A DNA stretch of 64,000 bases. It comes from SIG603 sp964370635 (GTDB lineage Bacteria > Bacillota > Clostridia > Oscillospirales > Acutalibacteraceae). The stretch covers positions 1-64,000 of the forward strand of contig CAYJJU010000006.1 of NCBI GenBank assembly GCA_964370635.1. Direction: 5' to 3'. Below, one piece after another: positions 1 through 7,391 of this stretch. Below the pieces are notes generated by a model. That model ran no database searches, was not told where the DNA came from, and saw only the letters and a list, made by a program, of their open reading frames with translations. The translations under genes and the position numbers were made by a program. Every line of letters starts with the position of its first letter. Positions within the stretch are counted from its first letter, which is position 1.

Positions 1-61
1 CCCTACAAATCTGCCATATCATTTGTGCATTATGTCTTTAATGCGACAGCCCCTTGTACGC

Positions 62-88
62 AAAAAACGGCCTTTCGGCCGTTTTTTT
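62..88 (-). terminator. Rho-independent terminator after trxA
   Basis: A short GC hairpin (ACGGCC, loop TTTC, GGCCGT) is flanked by A6 on one side and T7 on the other, so it could stop transcription from either strand. It abuts the trxA stop codon and most likely ends the cyclophilin-thioredoxin transcript. Confidence 0.85.
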
Positions 89-404
89 ATAGGAACTCTT
101 CTACTTTTTCTGCATAATAATCAAGTGGTCTTGCGCCTGTTTCGGTTGCTGCTAGCTCTCCGTCTTTAAAGATTAAAACGGTGGGAACGCTCATTATTCC
201 AAAACTTGCAGTAAGCTCGGTTTCATTATCGATATCAATCTTTAAAACCTTTACTTTATCCGCGTATTTTTCCGACAATTCGTCTAGTATAGGAGCTATC
301 ATTTTGCAAGGGCCACACCATGTTGCAAAAAAGTCTGCTACAACTACAGAGTTGTCTTTTATAATTTCGTTAAATTCCTGTGTGTTTACATGTAATACTG
401 CCAT
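87..404 (-). CDS. trxA: Thioredoxin
   Basis: Cytoplasmic thiol-disulfide oxidoreductase that reduces protein disulfides and is recharged by thioredoxin reductase. The 105-residue protein is the normal single-domain length. It has the active site WCGPC near residue 30 inside ADFFATWCGPCK, and the cis-proline segment SVPT near residue 74. The ATG is preceded by AAAGGAG. It lies 14 bp downstream of the cyclophilin gene on the same strand, so the two are probably co-transcribed, and a terminator follows at once. No thioredoxin reductase gene is seen nearby. Family assignment is secure. Confidence 0.97.
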   Translation of the reverse strand: MAVLHVNTQEFNEIIKDNSVVVADFFATWCGPCKMIAPILDELSEKYADKVKVLKIDIDNETELTASFGIMSVPTVLIFKDGELAATETGARPLDYYAEKVEEFL

Positions 405-418
405 AATTTTTTCTCCTT

Positions 419-1237
419 TTAACTATAAGTTATTATTTCTACTTTTTCAATTACAACATCCTCTAAAGGCTTTGAAGAAGAATTTACCGATACTGCCGAT
501 ATCGCATCGACGGTGTCCATGCCATCTATCACTTGTCCGAAAACTGTGTGGCCTGTCCCCACGGTCGAAAGTCCGCCGTCTAAGTGGGCATTACCGCCAT
601 ACTCTTCGTAAAGCGCCTTTACCCCGGCATCGACTAGAACAGTGTCCACTGTGCCTGCAAGTATTTCCCAATAGGCCGGTATAGGATTGTTATTTATGAA
701 AAATTGACTACTATTTGTGTCGGCGCCTGCATTTGCCATTGAAACAGCACCGGTTATATTTAAAAGCTCAGGACTAAATTCATCTTCAAATTTTTCGCCC
801 CAAACACTTTGGCCACCTTGTCCTGTGCCTGTTTCATCGCCACCTTGTATCATAAAACCGTTCATTACCCTGTGAAAAATTATTCCATCATAATAACCTT
901 GTTGTGAAAGTTTTTTAAAGTTATACACGGCTTTTGGCGCAACTTCTGGGAAAAATCTTATAGTAAACTCTCCCATATTCGTTGTTACAACGGCAATTTC
1001 CTCGCCTGCTTCGGGTTCTTCCACCTGATAACCTGCCTGATTTACTTCAACATTCCAGTCAAACTCACTAAGTGGAATGACGTCATCGGGGTCGGTATCA
1101 AGTACGTTTGTTATGGATAAATCCATCTCGTCTGTGTTTGTGCTTGGTGGTTCACTGCTTGACTCAGGCTCTGCGGTGCAAGCCGAAAATAGTACTGACA
1201 CGGCAAGAAGTGCCGCTAAAATTTTAATTTTTTTCAT
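419..1237 (-). CDS. Cyclophilin-type peptidyl-prolyl isomerase lipoprotein
   Basis: Predicted surface-anchored foldase that catalyses cis-trans isomerisation of prolyl bonds in exported proteins. The N-terminus is a lipoprotein signal with lipobox LFSAC (Cys about residue 20), followed by a Ser/Glu-rich linker and a cyclophilin domain from about residue 80 to the end. Cyclophilin hallmarks are visible: FHRVMNGFMIQGGD, with the catalytic Arg in FHRV, and SSQFFI. Between SQFFI and the C-terminal GHTVFGQVIDGMD strand is a short insertion (about residues 190-225) containing YEEYGGNAHLDGG, longer than in minimal bacterial cyclophilins. It probably forms an operon with trxA. Confidence 0.93.
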   Translation of the reverse strand: MKKIKILAALLAVSVLFSACTAEPESSSEPPSTNTDEMDLSITNVLDTDPDDVIPLSEFDWNVEVNQAGYQVEEPEAGEEIAVVTTNMGEFTIRFFPEVAPKAVYNFKKLSQQGYYDGIIFHRVMNGFMIQGGDETGTGQGGQSVWGEKFEDEFSPELLNITGAVSMANAGADTNSSQFFINNNPIPAYWEILAGTVDTVLVDAGVKALYEEYGGNAHLDGGLSTVGTGHTVFGQVIDGMDTVDAISAVSVNSSSKPLEDVVIEKVEIITYS

Positions 1238-1267
1238 GTAAGGTTCCTTTCAAGATTACTTAAACTT

Positions 1268-1296
1268 ATTTTAAACCATTTAAAATAAAATTTCAA
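1268..1296 (-). promoter_or_regulatory. Candidate sigma-A promoter for cyclophilin-trxA
   Basis: Reading leftward, TTGAAA (1291-1296) and TAAAAT (1268-1273) are separated by 17 bp, about 30 bp before the cyclophilin start. Both boxes fit sigma-A, but the region is very AT-rich, so chance matches are possible. Confidence 0.5.
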
Positions 1297-1367
1297 GTAA
1301 TTAAACATATCTTAGTCTTAAATTAACAATTGCTTCATATATTTTTATAAATAAAGGAGGCTGAAAT

Positions 1368-2288
1368 ATGTTATATTATCCAGAAGGTTATTTAATTGAC
1401 ACACCCGAAAACAGAGGAATTTTACAATCTATCACCCTATTGTCTGAGGCCTGTCGTGACAAAACCATACTTGAGGCAAGGGCCATGATTTGCGACAGTG
1501 AGCACAATATAATTGTTGATTTAAAATGTATGCGTGGTATTATTCCAAGAGAAGAAGGTGCTATAGGAATAAAAGAAGGCACCGTTAGAGATATCGCCAT
1601 AATTTCCCGCGTTAACAGACCTGTATGCTTTGTAATAAAAGAATTTATTCGGGATAAAAATGATAAAATGATAGCTATTTTATCAAGGCGTGAAGCACAA
1701 GAGAAATGCAAGAAAGACTATATTGACTCATTAGATATAGGCGATATAGTTAACGCAAAAATCACGCATATTGAGCCGTTTGGCGTCTTTTGCGACATAG
1801 GTTGCGGCATAATTTCCTTACTTCCAATAGACTCGATTTCCGTTTCAAGAATTGAGCATCCTTATGAGCGATTTAGTGTTTCTATGAATATAAAGGCAAT
1901 AGTTAAAAGCACTGAAAACTCACGCATAACACTTACTCAAAAAGAACTTTTGGGAACTTGGGAGGAGAATGTGGCTCAGTTTAACGCAGGTGAAACTGTC
2001 GCCGGAATAGTAAGAAGCGTTGAAAGTTACGGAATTTTTGTGGAACTCACACCAAATTTAGCAGGGCTTGCCGAACTTAAAGAAAATGTTTTCCCGGGTC
2101 AGCAGGCAAGCGTATATATTAAAAGCATAATACCCTCACGAATGAAAGTAAAGCTTATAATCATAGAAACTTTTGACTATACTTATAAACCGACTATGCC
2201 AAAATATTTTTTCGGCGGCAGTCATATGGATAAGTTTATTTATTCCCCAAAGGATAGTGAAAAAAGCATAGTTACATATTTTGATTAA
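1368..2288 (+). CDS. S1 RNA-binding domain protein
   Basis: Probable RNA-binding protein of the ribosomal protein S1 family. The 306-residue product has a diverged N-terminal region (residues 1-110) followed by two S1-type OB folds. The first, about residues 120-185, has the pattern GDIVNAKITHIEPFGVFCDIG. The second, about 205-265, has GETVAGIVRSVESYGIFVEL. Standard bacterial S1 has four to six such repeats, so this is a short form of the kind found in many Clostridia. The ATG is preceded by AAAGGAGG, and the gene is monocistronic with its own terminator. Its exact role (translation initiation, RNA decay or other) cannot be told from sequence. Confidence 0.82.
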   Translation: MLYYPEGYLIDTPENRGILQSITLLSEACRDKTILEARAMICDSEHNIIVDLKCMRGIIPREEGAIGIKEGTVRDIAIISRVNRPVCFVIKEFIRDKNDKMIAILSRREAQEKCKKDYIDSLDIGDIVNAKITHIEPFGVFCDIGCGIISLLPIDSISVSRIEHPYERFSVSMNIKAIVKSTENSRITLTQKELLGTWEENVAQFNAGETVAGIVRSVESYGIFVELTPNLAGLAELKENVFPGQQASVYIKSIIPSRMKVKLIIIETFDYTYKPTMPKYFFGGSHMDKFIYSPKDSEKSIVTYFD

Positions 2289-2293
2289 TTTTC

Positions 2294-2332
2294 AGTTGTC
2301 GCAAATATTTTCATTTGCGACAACTTCTTTTT
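2294..2332 (+). terminator. Terminator of the S1-domain gene
   Basis: A 13-bp perfect stem (AGTTGTCGCAAAT at 2294-2306, complement at 2313-2325) with a six-base loop is followed on the plus strand by a T-rich tract. It lies between convergent genes, and its T tract runs into the clpC stop. Confidence 0.85.
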
Positions 2333-4766
2333 ATTTTTCGGCTAAGACAAGCTTTTCGTCTAAGAAATCGCAGACATATGATTTAAATTTTTCTATAGAG
2401 TTTTCAAGTATCTTTTCGGAAATTGGGTCTTCAATTTTTGTTTGAATTGCACGCCTTAAAGGTCTTGCGCCATAGATGTCATCAAAGCCTGATTTAGATA
2501 TTTTTTTCACCAAGTTTTCAGAAAAAGTGATGTCCATTTCTATCTCACCTAGCCTGTCTTTGAGGTCGTTTAACATGATTGATGCTATTTTTTCTATCTC
2601 TTCCCTTTTTAGCTTATTAAAGACTGTAATGTCATCTATGCGATTTAAAAACTCGGGTTTGAATAATTTTTTAAGCTCTACTAGTACGGTGTCTTTAACT
2701 GTTTCAAAATCCTTTTCGTCATTTTTATCCTCAGAAAAACCAAGGCTTTTTTGCTTTTCGGTAATTAACCTTGCTCCGACATTCGATGTCATTATTATCA
2801 CGCTGTTTTTAAAATCGACAGTTTTTCCTTTAGAATCTGTAAGTCTTCCGTCTTCTAAAATTTGAAGTAAAATATTAAATACATCTGGATGTGCTTTTTC
2901 AATTTCGTCAAACAAAATCACAGAATATGGCCTTCTTCTCACCTGTGAAGTAAGCTGACCGCCTTCGTCAAAGCCGACATAGCCCGGAGGCGAGCCGATA
3001 AGTCTTGACACGGTGTGTTTTTCCATATACTCAGACATATCAAGCCTTAAAAGTGCTTTTTCATCGCTAAAAAGAACCTGAGCAAGCGCCTTGCAAAGCT
3101 CTGTTTTGCCTACTCCCGTAGGACCTAAGAAAATGAATGAACCTATAGGCCTGTTTTTTGCCTTAAGCCCTACCCTGCTTCTTCTGATAGCTCTAGACAC
3201 GACACTGATGGCATCGTCCTGCCCTACCACCCTTTGATGCAGGAGGTTTTCCATGTTTAAAAGTTTTTTACCTTCTTCTTCTGTAAGTGCGACAACGGGT
3301 ACGCCGCTCCAAGTCGACACAATTTCGGCAATGTCTTCTTCAAGGACTTCGCAGTTTCTGGTTTCATTCTCTTTTTTCCAATTTTCCTTCAAATCGTCAA
3401 GCTCTTGCTGTAGTTTTTTCTGCCTGTCTCTAATTTTTGCTGCGTTTTCAAAATCTTGAGAATTAACACTTGCAGTTTTTTCAATTTCTAAATTTTTTAT
3501 TTCATTTTCTATATTGTGAAGCGTTTCGGGGGCTGTAAAAGTCCTAAGTTTCACCTTTGCCGCCGCTTCGTCTATCAAATCTATTGCTTTATCAGGTAAA
3601 AAACGGTCTGCTATATATCTTGCAGACAAATTGACGGCCGAGTGTATGGCTTTGTCTGAAATTTTAACCTTATGATGGGCTTCGTACCTGTCTTTTAAGC
3701 CGAATAATATTTCTACTGCCTCGTCTAGAGTGGGCTCTCCGACTTTTACCGGTTGAAATCGCCTTTCAAGGGCGGCGTCTTTTTCTATATGCTTTGTGTA
3801 TTCTGATATTGTTGTTGCGCCTATTACTTGAAAATCGCCTCTCGCAAGTGAGGGTTTTAAGATATTTGCCGCATCTGACGAACCCTCGACAGAGCCTGCG
3901 CCAATTATCGTGTGAAGTTCGTCTATGAAGATGATGATATTGCCGTCTTCCCTCACTTCGTCGATTGCAGATTTTATGCGCTCTTCAAAGTCGCCTCGGT
4001 ATTTTGAGCCCGCAATCATTCCCGTAAGGTCTAATGAAATAATTTTTTTATCCCTTAAAATTTCCGGCACATCTCCGTTTGCTATCTTTACGGCAAGCCC
4101 CTCTGCCACGGCGGTTTTGCCCACACCCGGTTCGCCTATTAATACAGGGTTATTTTTTGTTCTTCTTGAAAGGATTTGTATCACTCTTTCAATCTCGTCT
4201 TTTCTGCCTATGACAGGGTCAATTCCGCCCTGCTGTGCGACGCTTGTTAAATCTCTTCCAAATTTTGCAAGGGCGGTATTTCGGCTTTTTTCGGCCTTTT
4301 TGCTTGATTTTTTGTCATCGCCTATATTGCTATTTAGCACGACAGTAAGCTCTGATAATATTTTTTGCACAGTTATACCGTTATATTCTAAAAATTTTAC
4401 GCCGTAACTGTCGACGTCTTGAGTTATTGCAAGCAGTAGATGCTCAGTGCCTATATATCCGTGCTTAAATCTTGAGGCCATCACATGTGATACTTGAAGT
4501 ATGGATTTTGTTCTGGGTGTAAATTCTTCGGGGCTTAGCTTGGTTTTTGCGCCTACCCCAACCTTTTCTTCTATGGTATTTAAAAATTTTTCGTCATCGA
4601 CACCCAATTTTTCAAGTATTTTAGATGCCACAGAACTTTTTTCCTTTAAGAGGCCTAAAATTATGTGTTCACTTCCGATATAATTATGGCCTAAATTCAT
4701 GGCTGCTTCTATACTTAAACTCAGTGCATTATTTGCCTTCTCTGTAAATCCGTTAAATTTAAACAT
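2331..4766 (-). CDS. clpC: ClpC-type AAA+ unfoldase
   Basis: Class III stress ATPase that unfolds proteins and feeds them to ClpP. In Bacillota it is directed by McsB phosphoarginine marks and the adaptor McsA. The 811-residue protein is full length. It has two N-terminal Clp repeats (about 1-70 and 80-145), a first AAA+ module with Walker A GEPGVGKT at 211-218, a central UVR/M region containing NSQDFENAAKIRDRQKKL, and a second AAA+ module with GPTGVGKT and MSEYMEKHTVSRLIGSPPGY. The gene ends the ctsR operon, 12 bp after mcsB, so CtsR is expected to repress it. Confidence 0.96.
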   Translation of the reverse strand: MFKFNGFTEKANNALSLSIEAAMNLGHNYIGSEHIILGLLKEKSSVASKILEKLGVDDEKFLNTIEEKVGVGAKTKLSPEEFTPRTKSILQVSHVMASRFKHGYIGTEHLLLAITQDVDSYGVKFLEYNGITVQKILSELTVVLNSNIGDDKKSSKKAEKSRNTALAKFGRDLTSVAQQGGIDPVIGRKDEIERVIQILSRRTKNNPVLIGEPGVGKTAVAEGLAVKIANGDVPEILRDKKIISLDLTGMIAGSKYRGDFEERIKSAIDEVREDGNIIIFIDELHTIIGAGSVEGSSDAANILKPSLARGDFQVIGATTISEYTKHIEKDAALERRFQPVKVGEPTLDEAVEILFGLKDRYEAHHKVKISDKAIHSAVNLSARYIADRFLPDKAIDLIDEAAAKVKLRTFTAPETLHNIENEIKNLEIEKTASVNSQDFENAAKIRDRQKKLQQELDDLKENWKKENETRNCEVLEEDIAEIVSTWSGVPVVALTEEEGKKLLNMENLLHQRVVGQDDAISVVSRAIRRSRVGLKAKNRPIGSFIFLGPTGVGKTELCKALAQVLFSDEKALLRLDMSEYMEKHTVSRLIGSPPGYVGFDEGGQLTSQVRRRPYSVILFDEIEKAHPDVFNILLQILEDGRLTDSKGKTVDFKNSVIIMTSNVGARLITEKQKSLGFSEDKNDEKDFETVKDTVLVELKKLFKPEFLNRIDDITVFNKLKREEIEKIASIMLNDLKDRLGEIEMDITFSENLVKKISKSGFDDIYGARPLRRAIQTKIEDPISEKILENSIEKFKSYVCDFLDEKLVLAEK

Positions 4767-4778
4767 AGTTTACTCCCT

Positions 4779-5780
4779 TTATAATATATTTTTAAAGCTT
4801 TCGCTTACAATTTTCGCCCTACGTTCATCTCTTTGCTTGCTGTCTTTTAGCGAATATGCGGCGCTCAGTGTCATGGGATTTAATTTGACAGATAGCTTAT
4901 CGACATCGCTTATGCTTATGCCGTCTATCACATTTAAACTAATTCCAAGTTTTATATACGAAGCAAGATATGCGTATTCTGAAAAACTTAAAACTTTCGC
5001 ATTTTTTAGTATTCCTAAAGAGCGACTGATTTTGTCTTGTGTTGCAATATTTTTTATTAGTATTTGACGAAGTTTAATTTCCTCTGCTATAAGCTGGCTT
5101 GAAATTGCCTGTAAGTTTTTCACCGCCGATTCTTCGGATATTCCAAGACTGATTTGGTTTGAAATTTGAAAGACATCGCCTATGGCCTTACTGCCCTCAC
5201 CAAACATTCCCCTGACACTTATGCCAAGTTTTGAAAGTTTTTGACTTAGGCTTATAATTGCAGTTCCTTCACTCAGTGCAACTAAGTGCATCATGAGAGA
5301 CGCCCTAAGGCCGGTTCCTAAATTTGTGGGGCACTGCGTTAGATAGCCCAACTTTTTACTAAACGCAATGTCGAGCTTTTCATAAAGCAAAATGTCTACT
5401 TTGTCGGCAAGCTCTAAGCACTCGTTTATGCTAAGCCCTTCTTTTATTACTTGAATTCTCACATGATCTTCTTCGTTTATCATTATCGAAATTGTTTTAT
5501 CTTTGCTAAGTATTAGTCCTTTGCCACGAGTATTTAGTGCAAATTCCGGACTAATCATGTGCTCTTCTACTAAAGATAACAATGCGTCCTTTGAGTATTC
5601 CTCCAAATTTATAACATCAAAGTTAGACGAAAAATATGAGTTGCTGTTAACAACTGCATCTACTACTAGCTCTCTAACCCGCTCTTTTTGTGAGCTGTTC
5701 ATCATGTTAGGAAAGGGAAATTTAGATAAATTTCTCGCAAGCCTTATCCTTGATGAAATTATAATATCATTTTCCTTCAT
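4779..5780 (-). CDS. mcsB: Protein arginine kinase McsB
   Basis: ATP:guanido phosphotransferase-family kinase that phosphorylates arginines on damaged proteins, marking them for ClpC-ClpP, and that inactivates CtsR. Signatures include SSRIRLARNLSKFPFP at the N-terminus and the family motif CPTNLGTGLRAS near residue 148. At 333 residues it is a little shorter than the usual 350-360, with a slightly short C-terminus. The start overlaps the mcsA 3' end by 14 bp, which suggests translational coupling, and clpC follows directly. Family and operon context agree. Confidence 0.95.
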   Translation of the reverse strand: MKENDIIISSRIRLARNLSKFPFPNMMNSSQKERVRELVVDAVVNSNSYFSSNFDVINLEEYSKDALLSLVEEHMISPEFALNTRGKGLILSKDKTISIMINEEDHVRIQVIKEGLSINECLELADKVDILLYEKLDIAFSKKLGYLTQCPTNLGTGLRASLMMHLVALSEGTAIISLSQKLSKLGISVRGMFGEGSKAIGDVFQISNQISLGISEESAVKNLQAISSQLIAEEIKLRQILIKNIATQDKISRSLGILKNAKVLSFSEYAYLASYIKLGISLNVIDGISISDVDKLSVKLNPMTLSAAYSLKDSKQRDERRAKIVSESFKNIL

Positions 5781-6291
5781 TTTCGCTTTCCTCCAATTCC
5801 TTTATTTCATCGCGAAGCACTGCGGCGTCTTCAAACCTTTGATCTTCGATTGCGGATTTTAGTAAACTGCGCTTATTTTCTATATTCACATTATTTATGA
5901 CGGCTAATTCATGTGCACTATTTGTATTTATCATAAGCGCAGGCTTTGATGGGCTTTTTCCCTTATGCTCAAGAGAAGTATGAATTTTTTCTATCATAGG
6001 CATAAGTATATCTTGAAATTTTTCATAGCAATCGGCACAGCCTATTTTTCCGTCTGTTGTGATATCTTCAACGTTTTTAAAGCAGGTAGGACAAATTTCG
6101 TTTGTGTCATTATTTTGCAGCAGTAAACTTTTTAAAAGTCCTGAAAAATTGAAATCAAAACTTGAAAAAATATTCTCATATCCAATTTTCCCTGCGCATT
6201 CGCTACAGATTTCGTATTCGCTAAAATGTCCGTTTACCATTGTTTTTATTATAGTGTTTGCATGGTTTTTACCACAATTTTGACATAACAT
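5767..6291 (-). CDS. mcsA: McsA adaptor, zinc-finger and UVR protein
   Basis: Activator of McsB and adaptor of ClpC. The protein has four CxxC pairs (CQNC, CSEC, CPTC, CADC) expected to bind zinc in the N-terminal two thirds, and a C-terminal UVR motif (SAIEDQRFEDAAVLRDEI) like that of ClpC. An ATG at 6297 overlaps the ctsR stop but sits only 3 nt from the AGGAG site. The ATG at 6291 is 9 nt away and gives MLCQNC, so it is preferred. It lies between ctsR and mcsB with overlaps on both sides, the classic four-gene order. Confidence 0.92.
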   Translation of the reverse strand: MLCQNCGKNHANTIIKTMVNGHFSEYEICSECAGKIGYENIFSSFDFNFSGLLKSLLLQNNDTNEICPTCFKNVEDITTDGKIGCADCYEKFQDILMPMIEKIHTSLEHKGKSPSKPALMINTNSAHELAVINNVNIENKRSLLKSAIEDQRFEDAAVLRDEIKELEESENEGK

Positions 6292-6293
6292 AA

Positions 6294-6749
6294 TCATTCT
6301 CTCCTCATCGCAAGTAAAATATTTTTAAATATAGATGCTCGCACCGTGTCTCGCAAATTTTTTGGCACGTCAACAAGTGTTCTATCCGACACTACATTTG
6401 CGACAATATTTGCCTCATTTGTAGATAAAACCTTGCTGTAGACCATGTTGTTTAAAATAGCGCTTACACTTGCAAGGTCAAGCGTAACACCTATAGAATT
6501 AATTATATGCATAATGGTTGCAGATTTACTCATATAAGGTCTGGTGATACGAATATATCCTCCACCGCCTCTTTTGCTCTCTACAATATACCCTTGTTCA
6601 GGCGTAAAACGTGAGGTTATGACGTAATTGATTTGGCTTGGCACACAGCCCAAACTGCTTGCAAGCTCATTTCTTTGTATTTCAATAATACCCCCCTCTT
6701 CTTTTAGCATGTTTAATATATATTCTGCCACTAAATCACTAATACCCAT
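6294..6749 (-). CDS. ctsR: CtsR class III stress repressor
   Basis: Winged-helix repressor of clp genes that senses heat through a glycine-rich wing and is removed by McsB and ClpC. The 151-residue protein contains the DNA-binding region ELASSLGCVPSQINYVITSRF and the tetraglycine wing VESKRGGGGYIRI, both diagnostic. A start at 6749 is supported by AAGGAG 7 nt upstream. It is the first gene of the stress operon, and its promoter is covered by GTCAAA-type repeats, consistent with autoregulation. Confidence 0.96.
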   Translation of the reverse strand: MGISDLVAEYILNMLKEEGGIIEIQRNELASSLGCVPSQINYVITSRFTPEQGYIVESKRGGGGYIRITRPYMSKSATIMHIINSIGVTLDLASVSAILNNMVYSKVLSTNEANIVANVVSDRTLVDVPKNLRDTVRASIFKNILLAMRRE

Positions 6750-6769
6750 GACTTCACTCCTTGTCCAAA

Positions 6770-6839
6770 TTTGACTTTAACTGTCTTTAACTTTAGTATA
6801 CACAAAATAAAACAAAAGTCAAGATAAGTCAAAGTCAAT
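6770..6839 (-). promoter_or_regulatory. ctsR promoter flanked by inverted GTCAAA repeat blocks
   Basis: Leftward promoter: TTGACT (6817-6822), 16-bp spacer, TATACT (6795-6800). Block one (6818-6839, plus strand) reads GTCAAG-ATAA-GTCAAA-GTCAAT. Block two (6770-6791, minus strand) reads GTTAAA-GACA-GTTAAA-GTCAAA. The blocks have the same 10-bp then 6-bp register and face each other across the promoter, one over the -35 box and one around the start site. CtsR operators are tandem GGTCAAA heptads, so these are probable CtsR sites, although the usual spacing between hexamers is 11 bp. Confidence 0.7.
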
Positions 6840-6938
6840 TTACAATTATTTAATAATTTTGTAGAAACCTGTTTTTGCGTGTAACACTAATTTAAATTTT
6901 ACATAGAATGTTAGTGTAAACGAAAGGAGGCGACTTGT

Positions 6939-7058
6939 ATGTTTAATAGTTTCGGCGGAGGTTGCTGCTCATGGATTATAATAATCATTCTTATCCTAGC
7001 TTGCTGCAATTGCGGAGGTATGGATAACAGAAGCGGCTGCAATAACGGTTGCTGCTAA
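6939..7058 (+). CDS. 39-residue Gly/Cys-rich hydrophobic peptide
   Basis: A short ORF with strong translation signals: AAAGGAGG ends 8 nt before the ATG, the stop is TAA, and a good terminator follows. The peptide has an N-terminal Gly/Cys patch (FGGGCCSW), a hydrophobic stretch of about nine residues (IIIIILILA), and a Cys/Gly/Asn-rich tail (ACCNCGG, then GCNNGCC), with eight cysteines in all. It resembles, in general style only, the small Gly/Cys-rich membrane peptides often found in spore-forming Bacillota. An inverted repeat ACACTAA (6884-6890) / TTAGTGT (6911-6917) lies upstream and may be an operator. Function unknown. Confidence 0.72.
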   Translation: MFNSFGGGCCSWIIIIILILACCNCGGMDNRSGCNNGCC

Positions 7059-7076
7059 TAGTTCAGACATAAAAAA

Positions 7077-7113
7077 CGGCTATCACGATTTTTCGTGATA
7101 GCCGGATTTTTTT
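7077..7113 (+). terminator. Terminator of the Cys-rich peptide gene
   Basis: A perfect 12-bp stem, CGGCTATCACGA (7077-7088) with its complement at 7093-7104 and a TTTT loop, is followed by a T7 tract (7107-7113). Confidence 0.92.
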
Positions 7114-7391
7114 AAGTAATAAGTAATAGTGAATAGTTAATAAGTGTGGTTTCACGCCTTTGGCGTGTTATAATTATTTAACAAACTTTTTCCTCACAAA
7201 CATAAGGTGATGCAACGAAAATCAAAATTATAGTGTAGGGACAGGCTTCCATGCCTGTCCTCGAATTTATGCAAACAAAAGGGAGGGCATGGAAACCCTC
7301 CCCTACGATTTAAATTGAAATTTTCGGAAAATGCAATCAAAATCCGCAGGATTTTCACCACAATTAATAATTATTAATTATTAATTATTTT
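7114..7391. repeat. MITE-like palindromic intergenic element
   Basis: Non-coding 280-bp stretch between a terminator and the carB-dapF stop. Its core is two oppositely oriented copies of a hairpin unit (7235-7260 and 7281-7306), both following GTAGGG...TTCCATGCC...CC. The outer flanks are also roughly inverted: GAAAATC plus AT-rich sequence on each side, TGTGGT versus ACCACA, and ATTAATTATTA-like ends. The whole forms one long imperfect palindrome with no ORF, which is the architecture of a miniature inverted-repeat element. The right end touches the stop codon of the adjacent gene. Family assignment needs a genome-wide comparison. Confidence 0.6.

Noticed and set aside
1323..1351. Promoter TTAACA-17-TATAAA before the S1-domain gene
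   Set aside because: The predicted start would fall within the ribosome binding site, leaving no usable leader.
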